From positions 1 through 32,279 of the forward strand of contig CAJUDA010000031.1 in the NCBI GenBank assembly GCA_910584875.1: a stretch of 32,279 bases of DNA, given 5' to 3'. Positions 15,039 to 23,571 of this stretch are shown here, one piece after another; the stretch's first letter is position 1; every line of letters begins with the position of its first letter. The notes below the pieces were generated by a model. That model worked only from the letters and a program-made list of their open reading frames with translations. It was not told the origin of the DNA and did not search any database. The translations under genes were made by a program, and so were the position numbers. Origin of the DNA: an uncultured Eubacterium sp. Lineage in GTDB: Bacteria > Bacillota > Clostridia > Lachnospirales > Lachnospiraceae.

Positions 15039-16970
15039 TTACAAAGATACTTTGGACCATTTACCATATACTTTCTTCCCATTCACCGTTGAATACGGAC
15101 GCATCTTTACATACACTTTTACGCTGCGCTTAAACTTTCCTTTGATCGTGATGGTCTTCTTAGCCGCACTTGCTTTCGCCGTAAACTTTTTCTTATTTTT
15201 TGTTATTTTGGCATTGGTGCCTGCCACGATCTCATAACCGCTGGCGCCCTTCACTTTCGCCCACTCCAGATCAGTCTTTATTTTTTTGCTGTAAAATCTT
15301 ATGATCGGAATCTGTGCGGAAGTTCTTGCCTCTTTCGCCCCTCTGGCAAAGTTCAGGATAAAGGATTTACCAAATGCCTGATCCGAAAATGCTGCTGCCG
15401 TTCCCTGGATCGTGATATTTCCCGTGAAATCTTTGATAGTTCCCGACGCTTCAAAAGCTCCTGCGCCAATTTTCGTAACTGTGGCAGGGATCGTAACCTG
15501 TTTCAGGTCATTTCTATAAAAGGCATTGCCTGCGATCTCTGTCAGCCCTTTTCCAAACTGGATCTCTTCCAGTGTATTAAACTGAAATGCTCCATGCCCG
15601 ATCTTCTGGACAGAATCCGGGATCACGATCTTTTTCAGATTATTGTTCTCTGCCAGCTGTTCCGGCACTACTTTCATCGTCTCCGGGAGTACCAGTTCTT
15701 CCAGACCGGCCGTTTCAAATACACTTCTGCCATAAGTTTCAATCGTTGCCGGCAGCACCAGTTTACGGATAACATTTGCAGAAAAAGCACCATCGTCCAC
15801 TTTTTTCAATGTCGAAGGAAATGTGATCTGCAACGGCACCGGATTTTTCTCAAAGATCTGAGAACATCTGCTGAATGCCTCATAGCCGATCTCCGTCAAC
15901 CCTTCCGGCAATACCAGCTTCGTGATCTTCTGGTTGTCATAAAAGGCACGTACCCCGATCTTTTTCACACCTGCCGGAATTGTCACTGTACTGTCCTTCC
16001 CCACATATTTAAGAAGCAGGTGGTCGCTTGTGATATACATATTGTCCTTCAGGAAAATCTGATCCGGCAGCTGCTTCATCAGATCATCGATATTTACATA
16101 CAGCATATTCAGCAATTCTACCAGCGACTGTCCGTCCAGCTGCTTACTCTGGATATCCACCTGCAGACCAGGCAGTAATTCACTCACCCAGTATCCCGGC
16201 GCCATATCCTTCCGGTTGCCGGAACGCCCACCCGGCACGGAAGAAAAATAGCGGTCCGACTCTACCTGCTTTACTCCTGCCGGGATCGTGATTTTCTTCA
16301 CCTGACAGATCGTCGCCGGATCCCCCTCTATATCGGGATTGTAATACAGTACCGACTGCAGGCAGAATACTTCGCAGTCCTTAGCCAGTGTGATCTCCTG
16401 GCGCTGAAACGGTATGCGGACGATGGCTTTGCCATCCTTCGAGTAAATCACACCATCTACGCTCTTATACAGTGGATCGCTCTTCTTTACAATCAGATTG
16501 TTGGCGTTAAAGGCAGCTGCCCTCACCAGATCCAGGTTTGTATTAAAGATTACCGTATCCACCTTCCCGGAAACGGCATACCCTGCCTCATCCCCTTTCA
16601 TCGTCTTAAGTTTGAACTTTCCGGGGATCGTCAGTTTTTTCAGCTTTTTACAGCTAAATGCTCTTTCACCGATCGTTTTCACGGATGTCGCCACCGTGGC
16701 GCTGGTGACATTCTGGTATTTCGTAAATGCACCGATTGGAATGGATGTGACTCCTTTTTTCACCACGATCTTCTTTATCTTTTTCTGTTTGCTCTTCTTC
16801 ACCTTCAGCTTGGAAGACATCGCTCCCTTGCCGGAGATCGTCAGTGTACTCCCTTTCACTGTCGCTTTTACTTTTTTCTTTGCCGCCTGGGCATCCTGCC
16901 CGTTCAGCACGGTGGCAGCTCCCAGAGCAAGGAGCATTGCCGTCGTCATGACCATTGTTTTCGTTTTCAT
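15039..16970 (-). CDS. Secreted BspA-type leucine-rich-repeat protein (LRR1)
   Basis: 643 residues. A Sec signal peptide (MKTKTMVMTTAMLLALGAA, cleavage near AQA-A30) leads into a very Lys-rich first unit (VKKSKQKKIKKIVVKKGVTS). Repeats of the LRR_5 class follow ('IPxxVxxIGxxAFxxcxxLxxI' pattern), clearest at about 320-520. A fibronectin-III-like C-terminal domain (about 550-643) ends YSTVNGKKVYGKWSKV. There is no LPXTG signal or membrane anchor, so it is released or held by charge. Such proteins are associated with host or matrix binding, and the ligand cannot be told. GGGAGGG lies 7 bases before the ATG. It follows LRR2 by 28 bases, so the two form one operon, and they share the N-terminal 100 residues, a middle domain and the C-terminal domain, pointing to duplication. 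Confidence 0.9.
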   Translation of the reverse strand: MKTKTMVMTTAMLLALGAATVLNGQDAQAAKKKVKATVKGSTLTISGKGAMSSKLKVKKSKQKKIKKIVVKKGVTSIPIGAFTKYQNVTSATVATSVKTIGERAFSCKKLKKLTIPGKFKLKTMKGDEAGYAVSGKVDTVIFNTNLDLVRAAAFNANNLIVKKSDPLYKSVDGVIYSKDGKAIVRIPFQRQEITLAKDCEVFCLQSVLYYNPDIEGDPATICQVKKITIPAGVKQVESDRYFSSVPGGRSGNRKDMAPGYWVSELLPGLQVDIQSKQLDGQSLVELLNMLYVNIDDLMKQLPDQIFLKDNMYITSDHLLLKYVGKDSTVTIPAGVKKIGVRAFYDNQKITKLVLPEGLTEIGYEAFSRCSQIFEKNPVPLQITFPSTLKKVDDGAFSANVIRKLVLPATIETYGRSVFETAGLEELVLPETMKVVPEQLAENNNLKKIVIPDSVQKIGHGAFQFNTLEEIQFGKGLTEIAGNAFYRNDLKQVTIPATVTKIGAGAFEASGTIKDFTGNITIQGTAAAFSDQAFGKSFILNFARGAKEARTSAQIPIIRFYSKKIKTDLEWAKVKGASGYEIVAGTNAKITKNKKKFTAKASAAKKTITIKGKFKRSVKVYVKMRPYSTVNGKKVYGKWSKVSL

Positions 16971-16998
16971 AGTAAATCCCTCCCATAATATTATTGTA

Positions 16999-18714
16999 TC
17001 AGCTCACAGACTGTGACCACCTGCCATATACCTTCTTACCATCCATATACGTAAACGGACGCATTTTGGCATATACCTTTGTCGTTTTCTTAAACTTGCC
17101 TGTCAGGGTCAGTTCCTTTTTATCCTGTTCTCCCTCCAGTATTGTCTGCTTCTTGTTCTTGGTAAATTTAGCATTCGTAGCTGTCACCAGTTCGTAACCG
17201 TCTGCATTTTTTATCTGTGTCCATGAAACCAATACCTTTATTTTTTTTGTACTTAAGGATCTTATATCCGGCTCAAAAAGCGACACCTTTTGTTCCTGGG
17301 GCCCCTTTTCATAGATCAGACGTCCTCCTCCAAACACCATATCTGCAAATCCGGCACTGGATCCCTGAATCACGATATCGTCCGTATCGTCCACTCCAGA
17401 CTGTCTGGCAAACGCCCATGAACCGATTTTTTCCACAGAAGACGGGATCGTCAGCTTTGACAATAGATTGGAATCAAAGGCATAATCTCCGATTACTTTC
17501 ACATTTTTTCCAAACTTTATTTCCCTGATCTCATTATTTGCAAACGCATCATCTCCAATTTTTACCAGAGAATCCGGTAATACCAGTACATTTAAACAAC
17601 TATAATCTTCATAAAATGACCATACAGAGCTTGTATGAAAAGCTGCCTCCCCAATCTCTGTCAGACCCTCCGGCAGGCTCAGCTCAGAGATCCTCTCATA
17701 ACGGTAAAAGGCATAATCACCGATTTTTTTTATCCCTTTTGGTATCTTTATCAGATGATCCGTCCTTCTGTAATCCAGCAGGGTATGTTCATCCGAAACA
17801 TACAGTCCCTCTGTCTGTGAGATCTGATCCGGCAGCTGCTTCATCAGACTGTCGCTGCTCATTCCGAGGACATGGATCAGCTGGGATAAGGACGCATCAT
17901 CCAGCAGTTTCGTCTTCACATCCGTCTGCAAACCTGCCACTCTTCGATCCACCATCCTCTTAATAAGTCCGCCATCTGACAAGGCGAAATGACGGTCGGA
18001 TTCTACTTTCTTTACGGATGCCGGAATCACGATCTTTTTCACCCGGCAGCCGCCGTATGAATTACTGTCGATATCCGCATTGGCATACAGCACCGACTGC
18101 AGACAGAATGTCTCACACCCATCCTCCAGCACGACCTCGCTCCGCTGGAACGGCACGCGCACGATCTCTTTGCCGTCTTTGCTATAGATAATCCCCTTGA
18201 TGCTTTTGTAGTTTGGATCACTCTTTTTCACGACCAGATTGTTGGTATCAAAGGCAGCTGCCCGCTCCAGATCGAGCTTCGTATTAAAGGTTACTGTATT
18301 AATCTTATCTGTGATCCATGGAGCCCCTTTACTGTTCTTGCGTGAAACGATCGTAAAGTTTCCGGGGACCGTCAGCTTCTTCAGCTTCTTGCACTTAAAG
18401 GCATCCTGCCCGATCTTCTTCACCGATGACGCTACCGTGGCACTGGTCACGTTTTTGTACTTCGTAAAAGCTTTGACCGGGATCGAGGTCACTCCTTTTT
18501 TTACCACGATCTTCTTTATTTTTTTCTGTTTACTCTTCTTCACTTTCAGGGAAGAAGGCATCGCCCCTTTACCGGAGATCGTCAGTGTACTCCCTTTTAC
18601 CGATGCCTTTACTTTTTTCTTTTTCGCTGCCTGGGCGTCCTGCCCGGTCAGTACCGTGGCAGCTCCCAATGTAAGAAGTAATGCTGTCGCCATAGCTGCG
18701 GCTTTTCTTTTCAT
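16999..18714 (-). CDS. Secreted BspA-type leucine-rich-repeat protein (LRR2)
   Basis: 571 residues with the same architecture as its downstream neighbour: signal peptide (AQA-A cleavage near 30), Lys-rich opening unit, a middle segment with FCLQSVLY and SDSLMKQLPDQIS, fewer LRR_5 units (about 300-450) and a C-terminal fibronectin-like domain ending YMDGKKVYGRWSQSVS. GGAGAG lies 6 bases before ATG 18714. The shorter length relative to LRR1 comes mainly from fewer repeats, the expected outcome of slippage or unequal exchange in repeat-coding DNA. A stable hairpin lies just upstream (18737-18777). Ligand unknown. Confidence 0.9.
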   Translation of the reverse strand: MKRKAAAMATALLLTLGAATVLTGQDAQAAKKKKVKASVKGSTLTISGKGAMPSSLKVKKSKQKKIKKIVVKKGVTSIPVKAFTKYKNVTSATVASSVKKIGQDAFKCKKLKKLTVPGNFTIVSRKNSKGAPWITDKINTVTFNTKLDLERAAAFDTNNLVVKKSDPNYKSIKGIIYSKDGKEIVRVPFQRSEVVLEDGCETFCLQSVLYANADIDSNSYGGCRVKKIVIPASVKKVESDRHFALSDGGLIKRMVDRRVAGLQTDVKTKLLDDASLSQLIHVLGMSSDSLMKQLPDQISQTEGLYVSDEHTLLDYRRTDHLIKIPKGIKKIGDYAFYRYERISELSLPEGLTEIGEAAFHTSSVWSFYEDYSCLNVLVLPDSLVKIGDDAFANNEIREIKFGKNVKVIGDYAFDSNLLSKLTIPSSVEKIGSWAFARQSGVDDTDDIVIQGSSAGFADMVFGGGRLIYEKGPQEQKVSLFEPDIRSLSTKKIKVLVSWTQIKNADGYELVTATNAKFTKNKKQTILEGEQDKKELTLTGKFKKTTKVYAKMRPFTYMDGKKVYGRWSQSVS

Positions 18715-18736
18715 ATCAATCTCTCCTTTTCATCTT

Positions 18737-18777
18737 AGCCAGGCGGCGCCCTTATAACTCCGTCATGCCGCCTGGCT
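18737..18777 (-). terminator. Stable hairpin between LRR3 and LRR2
   Basis: AGCCAGGCGGC pairs perfectly with GCCGCCTGGCT across a 19-base loop. On the minus strand no U-tract follows; AAGATGAAAAGGAGAG leads into the LRR2 ribosome-binding site. It may be an attenuating or mRNA-stabilising hairpin rather than a full terminator. The remaining 18778-18896 shows nothing further. Confidence 0.45.
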
Positions 18778-18896
18778 ATCCAATTTCCTGGCTCCACAGC
18801 CCTATTAAAGCTTTACTGTTCGTTCACCGACTATATGATCCCTTTATATTTAATCACTCTCTAACTCCCCAGTCCTAAGCTATCCACTTCATAACA

Positions 18897-20213
18897 CTAC
18901 TTTACCCTGACCAGGATCTTATAACTTTTCCCTGTCGTACGAAGCTTCACCCTTATTATTGCTTTACCCTTTTTAATACCCTTGATAACGCCTTTTTTTG
19001 TAACTTTCACCACCGATTTTTTGCCAGATTTATAAGTAAGGATCGAAGAATCCAGTGTACCTTTTTTCTTTCCCTTGATATAAACATTGGTTTTTAATGT
19101 GCTCTTCTTTCCCTTCTTTATGTTAATAGTCTTTTTTGCCGCTTTGATTTTCGTAATATCTGCTGCTGCATAATTTTTCGCCTTTCCTTTTTTTGTCACC
19201 TTTGCCTTAGCACGGTATGTGTAGGTGATTTCCCCATTATCATATGTGTGTGCGATCTTTTTCAGATAAGGTGCTTTACTTATTAATGCCTTACAGTTTT
19301 TAAACGCTCCATAACCGATGTACAGCACACTGTCTGGTATCGTGATCTTTTTTATTGAAACAGCAGATGCAAAAGCACCGTTCCCGATAAAGGTCAGCCC
19401 CTTGGGAAGTTTAACGGTTTTCAATGCCTTACAGTGAAGGAATACATCCGCTTCCAGCTTCGTCACGGAATCTGGCAGCGACACATCTGTCAATGCGGTA
19501 CAGTTGAAAAATGCACGCCTGCCGATTTCTTTTTCATTACCGCCCCACTGAATCGTTTTCAAATTGGTGCAGTATTCAAAAGCTGATTCACTGATCTTTG
19601 TAACATTGGCAGGAATGACAGCCTTTTCAATGGATGAGTACCCACAGGCGCTGGTCGTCGTATATTCCCTGTTAGACGAAAACGTGATCTCTTTGAGAAA
19701 CGGATTATTTCTAAAACCATAACTTTTCTTCACCGTAGCCGGTTCAGTGTAACTGACAGCAGTCTTTGCTTTCGGATAAACAGCAAGCACACTAAAATCT
19801 TTGGTAAAAAGCACCCCATCTTTCGCCGCCAGCGCCGGGTTATCCGCCGCTACCGTAATGGAAGACAATTTGCTGAGGTAGCTGAGAGAGCTATAAAGCC
19901 ACTCTGATGCCGCCATACTTCTGGGAAGAACGATCTCCTTTATCTTATTCTGGTTCTGACTGCCATTAAATAAAATCTCTGTTACCGGTACACCACCGAG
20001 AGTATCCGGAACAGTCAGCTTTTCTTCCGGACCACTATAAGAATTAATACGTGCCGTCTTCCCCGCTTTTCCTTCCATTATTGTGTAATGAAAGTTATTC
20101 TCTACCAGTTCTTTTACCTCTTCAGCAAAACTGACAGGACTGGCAACTGGTGATACCATTGTTGACAGAACAAGCACAAAAGCAAGTCCCCATGCAATTA
20201 TTGTTCTTTTCAT
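18897..20213 (-). CDS. Secreted leucine-rich-repeat protein with Ig-like (Big_2-type) tail (LRR3)
   Basis: Start at ATG 20213 (GGGGG 8 bases upstream) gives 438 residues. A signal peptide (cleavage near SFA-E31) is followed by about 280 residues of LRR_5 repeats such as ITKISESAFEYCTNLKTI and VTKLEADVFLHCKALKTV. A Lys-rich region leads into a C-terminal bacterial-Ig-like fold (TINIKKGKKSTLKTNVYI, then VVKVTKKGVIKGIKKGKAII). The tail differs from the fibronectin-like one of LRR1/LRR2, so this is a third, more distant family member. There is no wall-anchor motif. It points away from the LytTR gene 280 bases upstream, and the LytTR-type repeats at 20373-20402 could in principle serve both. Confidence 0.88.
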   Translation of the reverse strand: MKRTIIAWGLAFVLVLSTMVSPVASPVSFAEEVKELVENNFHYTIMEGKAGKTARINSYSGPEEKLTVPDTLGGVPVTEILFNGSQNQNKIKEIVLPRSMAASEWLYSSLSYLSKLSSITVAADNPALAAKDGVLFTKDFSVLAVYPKAKTAVSYTEPATVKKSYGFRNNPFLKEITFSSNREYTTTSACGYSSIEKAVIPANVTKISESAFEYCTNLKTIQWGGNEKEIGRRAFFNCTALTDVSLPDSVTKLEADVFLHCKALKTVKLPKGLTFIGNGAFASAVSIKKITIPDSVLYIGYGAFKNCKALISKAPYLKKIAHTYDNGEITYTYRAKAKVTKKGKAKNYAAADITKIKAAKKTINIKKGKKSTLKTNVYIKGKKKGTLDSSILTYKSGKKSVVKVTKKGVIKGIKKGKAIIRVKLRTTGKSYKILVRVK

Positions 20214-20372
20214 AATAAATACCCCCTTATACTGCATTTTTTTCTGATTCTTTTAACATTCTCTTTGATTTTTAAGGCCTTACACACATAAAACGATCGG
20301 GCAGCCTGGAATGTTGCAAAAATTAAAATAATTTTTATATTTTTTTCATCGCCGTTGAGCTTCCTGATCCGA

Positions 20373-20402
20373 CCACTTACCCTTCCATCCCTGCCACTTA
20401 CT
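20373..20402 (+). promoter_or_regulatory. Direct repeat, likely LytTR-protein binding site
   Basis: CCACTTACC (20373-20381) and CCACTTACT (20394-20402) are 9-base direct repeats with a 21-base period, that is two DNA turns. LytTR-domain regulators bind such spaced 9-base direct repeats. The site ends 9 bases before the -35 of the LytTR gene itself, the usual place for an activator. The intergenic 20214-20372 shows nothing else I can name. Confidence 0.6.
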
Positions 20403-20411
20403 GGTAAACCA

Positions 20412-20439
20412 TTTACATCCCCGTGGTTTCTGTTATAAT
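20412..20439 (+). promoter_or_regulatory. Promoter of the LytTR gene
   Basis: TTTACA (20412-20417) and TATAAT (20434-20439) are 16 bases apart, with an extended-10 TG at 20431-20432. The predicted leader contains GGCGGCGCC (20463-20471) before the AGGAAGGGA site. Confidence 0.8.
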
Positions 20440-20490
20440 AGCAGATATCAGACAAATAGCGGGGCGGCGCCAGGAAGGGAACGGGATTAC

Positions 20491-20955
20491 ATGAAAGTAA
20501 GGATCGAACTGGATGAGAGCAGGACAGAAGAAGAGGTTGTGATCCACTGCCGGTCACTGACTGACGAGGTGCGGCTGATCCAAAAGGCCGTCTCATCCGT
20601 GATCGCATCACAACAAAATATCATCCTGTACAAAGGGGATACGGAATACTACGTAGTTCCGGGAGATATCCTCTTTTTCGAGACAGAAGGAAACATTCTG
20701 AACGCCCATACAAGGGAGCAGGTATTCCAGACCAGATACCGGCTGTACGAGCTGGAAGAAATATTATCCGGGAACTTTATCCGGGTTTCCAAGGCTGCCC
20801 TTGTCAATGTACAGGAGATCTACTCATTAAGCAAAAACACACTGTCGACCACCAGCGTGATCTCCTTCGCCGGCACACACAAACAGGTATTTGTATCACG
20901 TCATTATACAAAACAATTAAAGGAAAAATTAATGAAAGCGAGGATTCATAAATGA
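20491..20955 (+). CDS. LytTR-domain transcriptional regulator
   Basis: This 154-residue protein has a short N-terminal region (about 1-45) without a phospho-receiver domain and a C-terminal LytTR DNA-binding domain (about 50-150). Family signatures are visible: GDILFFETEGNILNAHT, FIRVSKAALVNVQEI and VSRHYTKQLKEKL. Such stand-alone LytTR proteins usually regulate their own operon through paired direct repeats, and such repeats lie at the promoter. The stop overlaps the start of the next gene (ATGA), so the membrane protein downstream is translationally coupled and probably modulates its activity or is its target. Confidence 0.93.
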   Translation: MKVRIELDESRTEEEVVIHCRSLTDEVRLIQKAVSSVIASQQNIILYKGDTEYYVVPGDILFFETEGNILNAHTREQVFQTRYRLYELEEILSGNFIRVSKAALVNVQEIYSLSKNTLSTTSVISFAGTHKQVFVSRHYTKQLKEKLMKARIHK

Positions 20956-21665
20956 AAAAAAATTATTTCTGGGGTATCTTCCTGATACTGGCAGCGGCGT
21001 ATCTGATTATAAGCAGGCTGGGATTTCTTCCCGCCACAGGAGTATTTAACGTCCTGGCAACGATCGCCTGTATCGCCCTCTTTGTCCACAGTGTATTGCA
21101 CCTGAGCTTCGGCGGAATGCTCTTCCCTCTCGCCTTCATCGGTATTCTGTACGATGAGCAGCTGGGGATCACCGCCATCACACCATGGACGATACTGCTG
21201 GCAGCGCTTCTCGGAACGATCGGTCTCAATATGGTCTTTTCCAAACAGAAGTGGAAGAAAAAGTGGAAAAAAAATCACGGAAAATATGGAATAGAACAGG
21301 ATAAGCACTTTGACAAGGGGGAAAAGATCGAAGGCGAATATGTCTATATGAAATCCTCCTTCGGCTCCCTGCTGCGCTATGTTACATCAGAAGATCTGAA
21401 ATATGCTGAGCTGGAAGCAAATTTCAGCGGCGTCAAGATTTATTTTGACAATGCCAAAATCCCTTCCGGAAATGCAACGCTGAATATCGATATCAATTTC
21501 TCCGGGGTAGAGCTGTACATCCCTGCCGAATGGAAAGTCATCAATCATCTGGATTGTTCGGTCGGAGGGATTTCAGAAAAAGGAAAAGCACCCGCCGGGG
21601 AAACGATAACCCTTACGCTGGACGGCGATGTCTCCTTTTCCGGGATCACCGTATATTATGTATAG
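20952..21665 (+). CDS. LiaF-like membrane protein
   Basis: 237 residues. Four hydrophobic segments (about 7-24, 31-50, 53-68, 78-95) form a LiaI/LiaF-type membrane domain (DUF5668-like). A very basic cytoplasmic patch (KQKWKKKWKKNHGK) and a soluble beta-rich domain (about 130-237) follow, the latter with repeating 'F/Y-S-G-V-x-[IL]-Y' strands (ANFSGVKIYF, INFSGVELYI, VSFSGITVYYV), the layout of the LiaF C-terminal region. LiaF controls envelope-stress signalling in Bacillus, there with LiaRS; here the partner is a LytTR regulator. It overlaps recO by 10 bases at the 3' end, tail to tail. No terminator hairpin was seen. Confidence 0.85.
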   Translation: MKKNYFWGIFLILAAAYLIISRLGFLPATGVFNVLATIACIALFVHSVLHLSFGGMLFPLAFIGILYDEQLGITAITPWTILLAALLGTIGLNMVFSKQKWKKKWKKNHGKYGIEQDKHFDKGEKIEGEYVYMKSSFGSLLRYVTSEDLKYAELEANFSGVKIYFDNAKIPSGNATLNIDINFSGVELYIPAEWKVINHLDCSVGGISEKGKAPAGETITLTLDGDVSFSGITVYYV

Positions 21666-22402
21666 AAAAAATGTAATGATTTAAAGTCACGGTCTGTGCG
21701 GGATTTAAAATACCGCCCCACAACCTGTTCAAGTTCTGTCAGGATCTTGTCCCCAACGGTAAACGTATACAGCTTTTCCAGCGGCGAGGACAGGATCCTC
21801 TGTAACGTATAGACTGTTGTTTCTGACAAAGGAATACCAAGCTCCCGGTCAATCCCAGCCACCGTCTGTATGCAGTCATCACATACGATCCCGGATTCCC
21901 GTACAAAAAAATGATGCAGGTCCTTTGTCCCTTCACAGCGGATACAGTCAAAGATCCGCGGCGCTTCTCCCTCGATCAGCAGCATACGGAACTCAAAGAT
22001 ACAGCGTACCAGTCTCTCCGGCAGGGACGATACGGTCAGGGCGCGCAGCGACAGATATAAGAGATTTAATTCCGCCGAGGCGTCCATACCCTCTCTCGTA
22101 AAGTAATCTGCCACCTCACAGAAATATAACGCCATATAGAGATGATCCAGATCTTTACGAAGTTCCGGAAAAAAGTTCGATGCCTCCACCTGTTCGATGG
22201 TATAAGAATCACGACCCCTGTAGATGTAAAATTCTCCAAACGTAAATGGTTCTGTCGATGCCGACAGCGGACTCCGGGGCCGCCTGGCGCCCCTTGCAAA
22301 CGCCGAAATCCGACCCCGTTCCTTTGTCAGAAGGACAACACGCTTGTCATATTCACCAATGGTGGCTGCCGACAGCACCATTCCTTTCACCCGTTCCTTC
22401 AC
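21656..22402 (-). CDS. recO: DNA repair protein RecO
   Basis: 248 residues starting at GTG 22402, with AGAGGGG about 5 bases upstream. An N-terminal OB fold (MVLSAATIGEYDKRVVLLT and RISAFARGARRPRS) is followed by a helical domain and a zinc site formed by CIRC and CDDC. RecO loads RecA onto SSB-coated DNA with RecR in recombinational repair. It is the last gene of the M16C-era-yqzL-recO series, an arrangement found across Firmicutes. Its start lies within the 3' end of the yqzL-like gene in another frame, which suggests coupling. Confidence 0.96.
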   Translation of the reverse strand: MKERVKGMVLSAATIGEYDKRVVLLTKERGRISAFARGARRPRSPLSASTEPFTFGEFYIYRGRDSYTIEQVEASNFFPELRKDLDHLYMALYFCEVADYFTREGMDASAELNLLYLSLRALTVSSLPERLVRCIFEFRMLLIEGEAPRIFDCIRCEGTKDLHHFFVRESGIVCDDCIQTVAGIDRELGIPLSETTVYTLQRILSSPLEKLYTFTVGDKILTELEQVVGRYFKSRTDRDFKSLHFFYT

Positions 22403-22535
22403 GCTGTCCCCTCTCTTCTCTACTGCCTGTTCCGTTACTATATGAACTATTTTCTGAACTTTCCTTCACATAATCCAGGTAGTCCGATACCTTCCCTGTC
22501 TGGGAAAATGTATTCCAGCCCTCTGTGTTCTCCAT
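22353..22535 (-). CDS. YqzL-like small protein
   Basis: A 60-residue frame with GGAGG 6 bases before ATG 22535. The N-terminal WNTFSQTGKVSDYLDYVKE matches the 'WNxFSQTGxxxxYL' signature of YqzL, encoded between era and recO in Bacillus. The Gly/Ser/Arg-rich C-terminal half overlaps the first 50 bases of recO in another frame and looks unconstrained. Function unknown in the family. The position supports it being real. Confidence 0.75.
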   Translation of the reverse strand: MENTEGWNTFSQTGKVSDYLDYVKESSENSSYSNGTGSREERGQREGTGERNGAVGSHHW

Positions 22536-22632
22536 CGTATTCCTCCTATTGTATTTCTTTTTCTCCTGCGCAGGTTATACTACTAGGATATCCACCGCGG
22601 AAACTCACTATGCTGGCACTTTATTCCATCTG

Positions 22633-23538
22633 TCACGGATTGTCTTTAAACCCGAAATTTTTAAGGAGAAAGTCGCTGTCTCTCCAGTCTTTTTTTACTT
22701 TGACCCACAGCTTCAGATTGACCTTTGCCTGTAAAAACTCTTCGATATCCTCTCTGGCGCTGGTGCCGATCTTCTTCAGCATGCTTCCCTGTCTGCCGAT
22801 GATCATCCCTTTGTGGGAGTCTCTCTCGCATACAATGGTAGCGTCAATGTCCACCAGGGCACGCTTCCCCGGCCGGTCTTTCATACGGTCGATACATACG
22901 GCGATACCGTGTGGGAGTTCATCCGAGAGAAGGCGCAGCGCTTTTTCACGGATCAGTTCTGCCACGATCTGCCGTTCCGGCTGGTCCGTAACAGTATCTT
23001 CATCATAATACTGCGGGCCCTCTTGCAGGTAAGCAAACATCGTCGTGATCAGATCATCCACACTCTCGCCCGTCCTGGCGGACACAGGCACGATCTCTGC
23101 AAAATCTGTCATATCCTTGTATGCTGCGATGCATTCCAGAATTTCCGCCTTTTTCACTGTATCAATCTTATTCATCACCAGGATCACCGGCGCTTTGGAT
23201 TTTTGCAGGGTCTCTGCAATATGGCGCTCACCTCTGCCGATAAACGTCGTAGGCTCCACCAGCCAGAGCACGAGGTCAACTTCTTTATATGTGCTCTCAG
23301 CTGCATTGACCATATATTCCCCCAGCTTATTTTTTGCCTTGTGTATCCCGGGCGTATCGAGAAAGATGATCTGCCCCCGTTCGTCATGGTACACGGTCTG
23401 GATCCGGTTTCTCGTCGTCTGTGGTTTGCTGGATGTGATCGCGATCTTCTGGCCGATCATCTTATTCATCAGTGTGGATTTCCCCACATTCGGTCTCCCG
23501 ATGATCGTTACAAAACCCGACTTAAAAATTTGTTCCAT
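22633..23538 (-). CDS. era: GTPase Era
   Basis: 301 residues. G1 GRPNVGKS (14-21), G3 DTPG (61-64), G4 NKID (123-126) and G5 (VSARTGES) are intact. The C-terminal KH domain carries the typical REDIEEFLQAKVNLKLWVKV. Era binds the 3' end of 16S rRNA and helps assemble the 30S subunit. GGGAGG lies 6 bases before ATG 23538, 33 bases after the M16C stop, so it is in the same transcript. Confidence 0.98.
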   Translation of the reverse strand: MEQIFKSGFVTIIGRPNVGKSTLMNKMIGQKIAITSSKPQTTRNRIQTVYHDERGQIIFLDTPGIHKAKNKLGEYMVNAAESTYKEVDLVLWLVEPTTFIGRGERHIAETLQKSKAPVILVMNKIDTVKKAEILECIAAYKDMTDFAEIVPVSARTGESVDDLITTMFAYLQEGPQYYDEDTVTDQPERQIVAELIREKALRLLSDELPHGIAVCIDRMKDRPGKRALVDIDATIVCERDSHKGMIIGRQGSMLKKIGTSAREDIEEFLQAKVNLKLWVKVKKDWRDSDFLLKNFGFKDNP

Positions 23539-23571
23539 CGTTATCCTCCCTTTGTATCTGCCTCAGCAGAA

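Noticed and set aside
22560..22590. Palindrome CCTGCGCAGG between era and the yqzL-like gene as a terminator
   Set aside because: No loop and no U-tract, and the flanking genes are co-oriented parts of one cluster.
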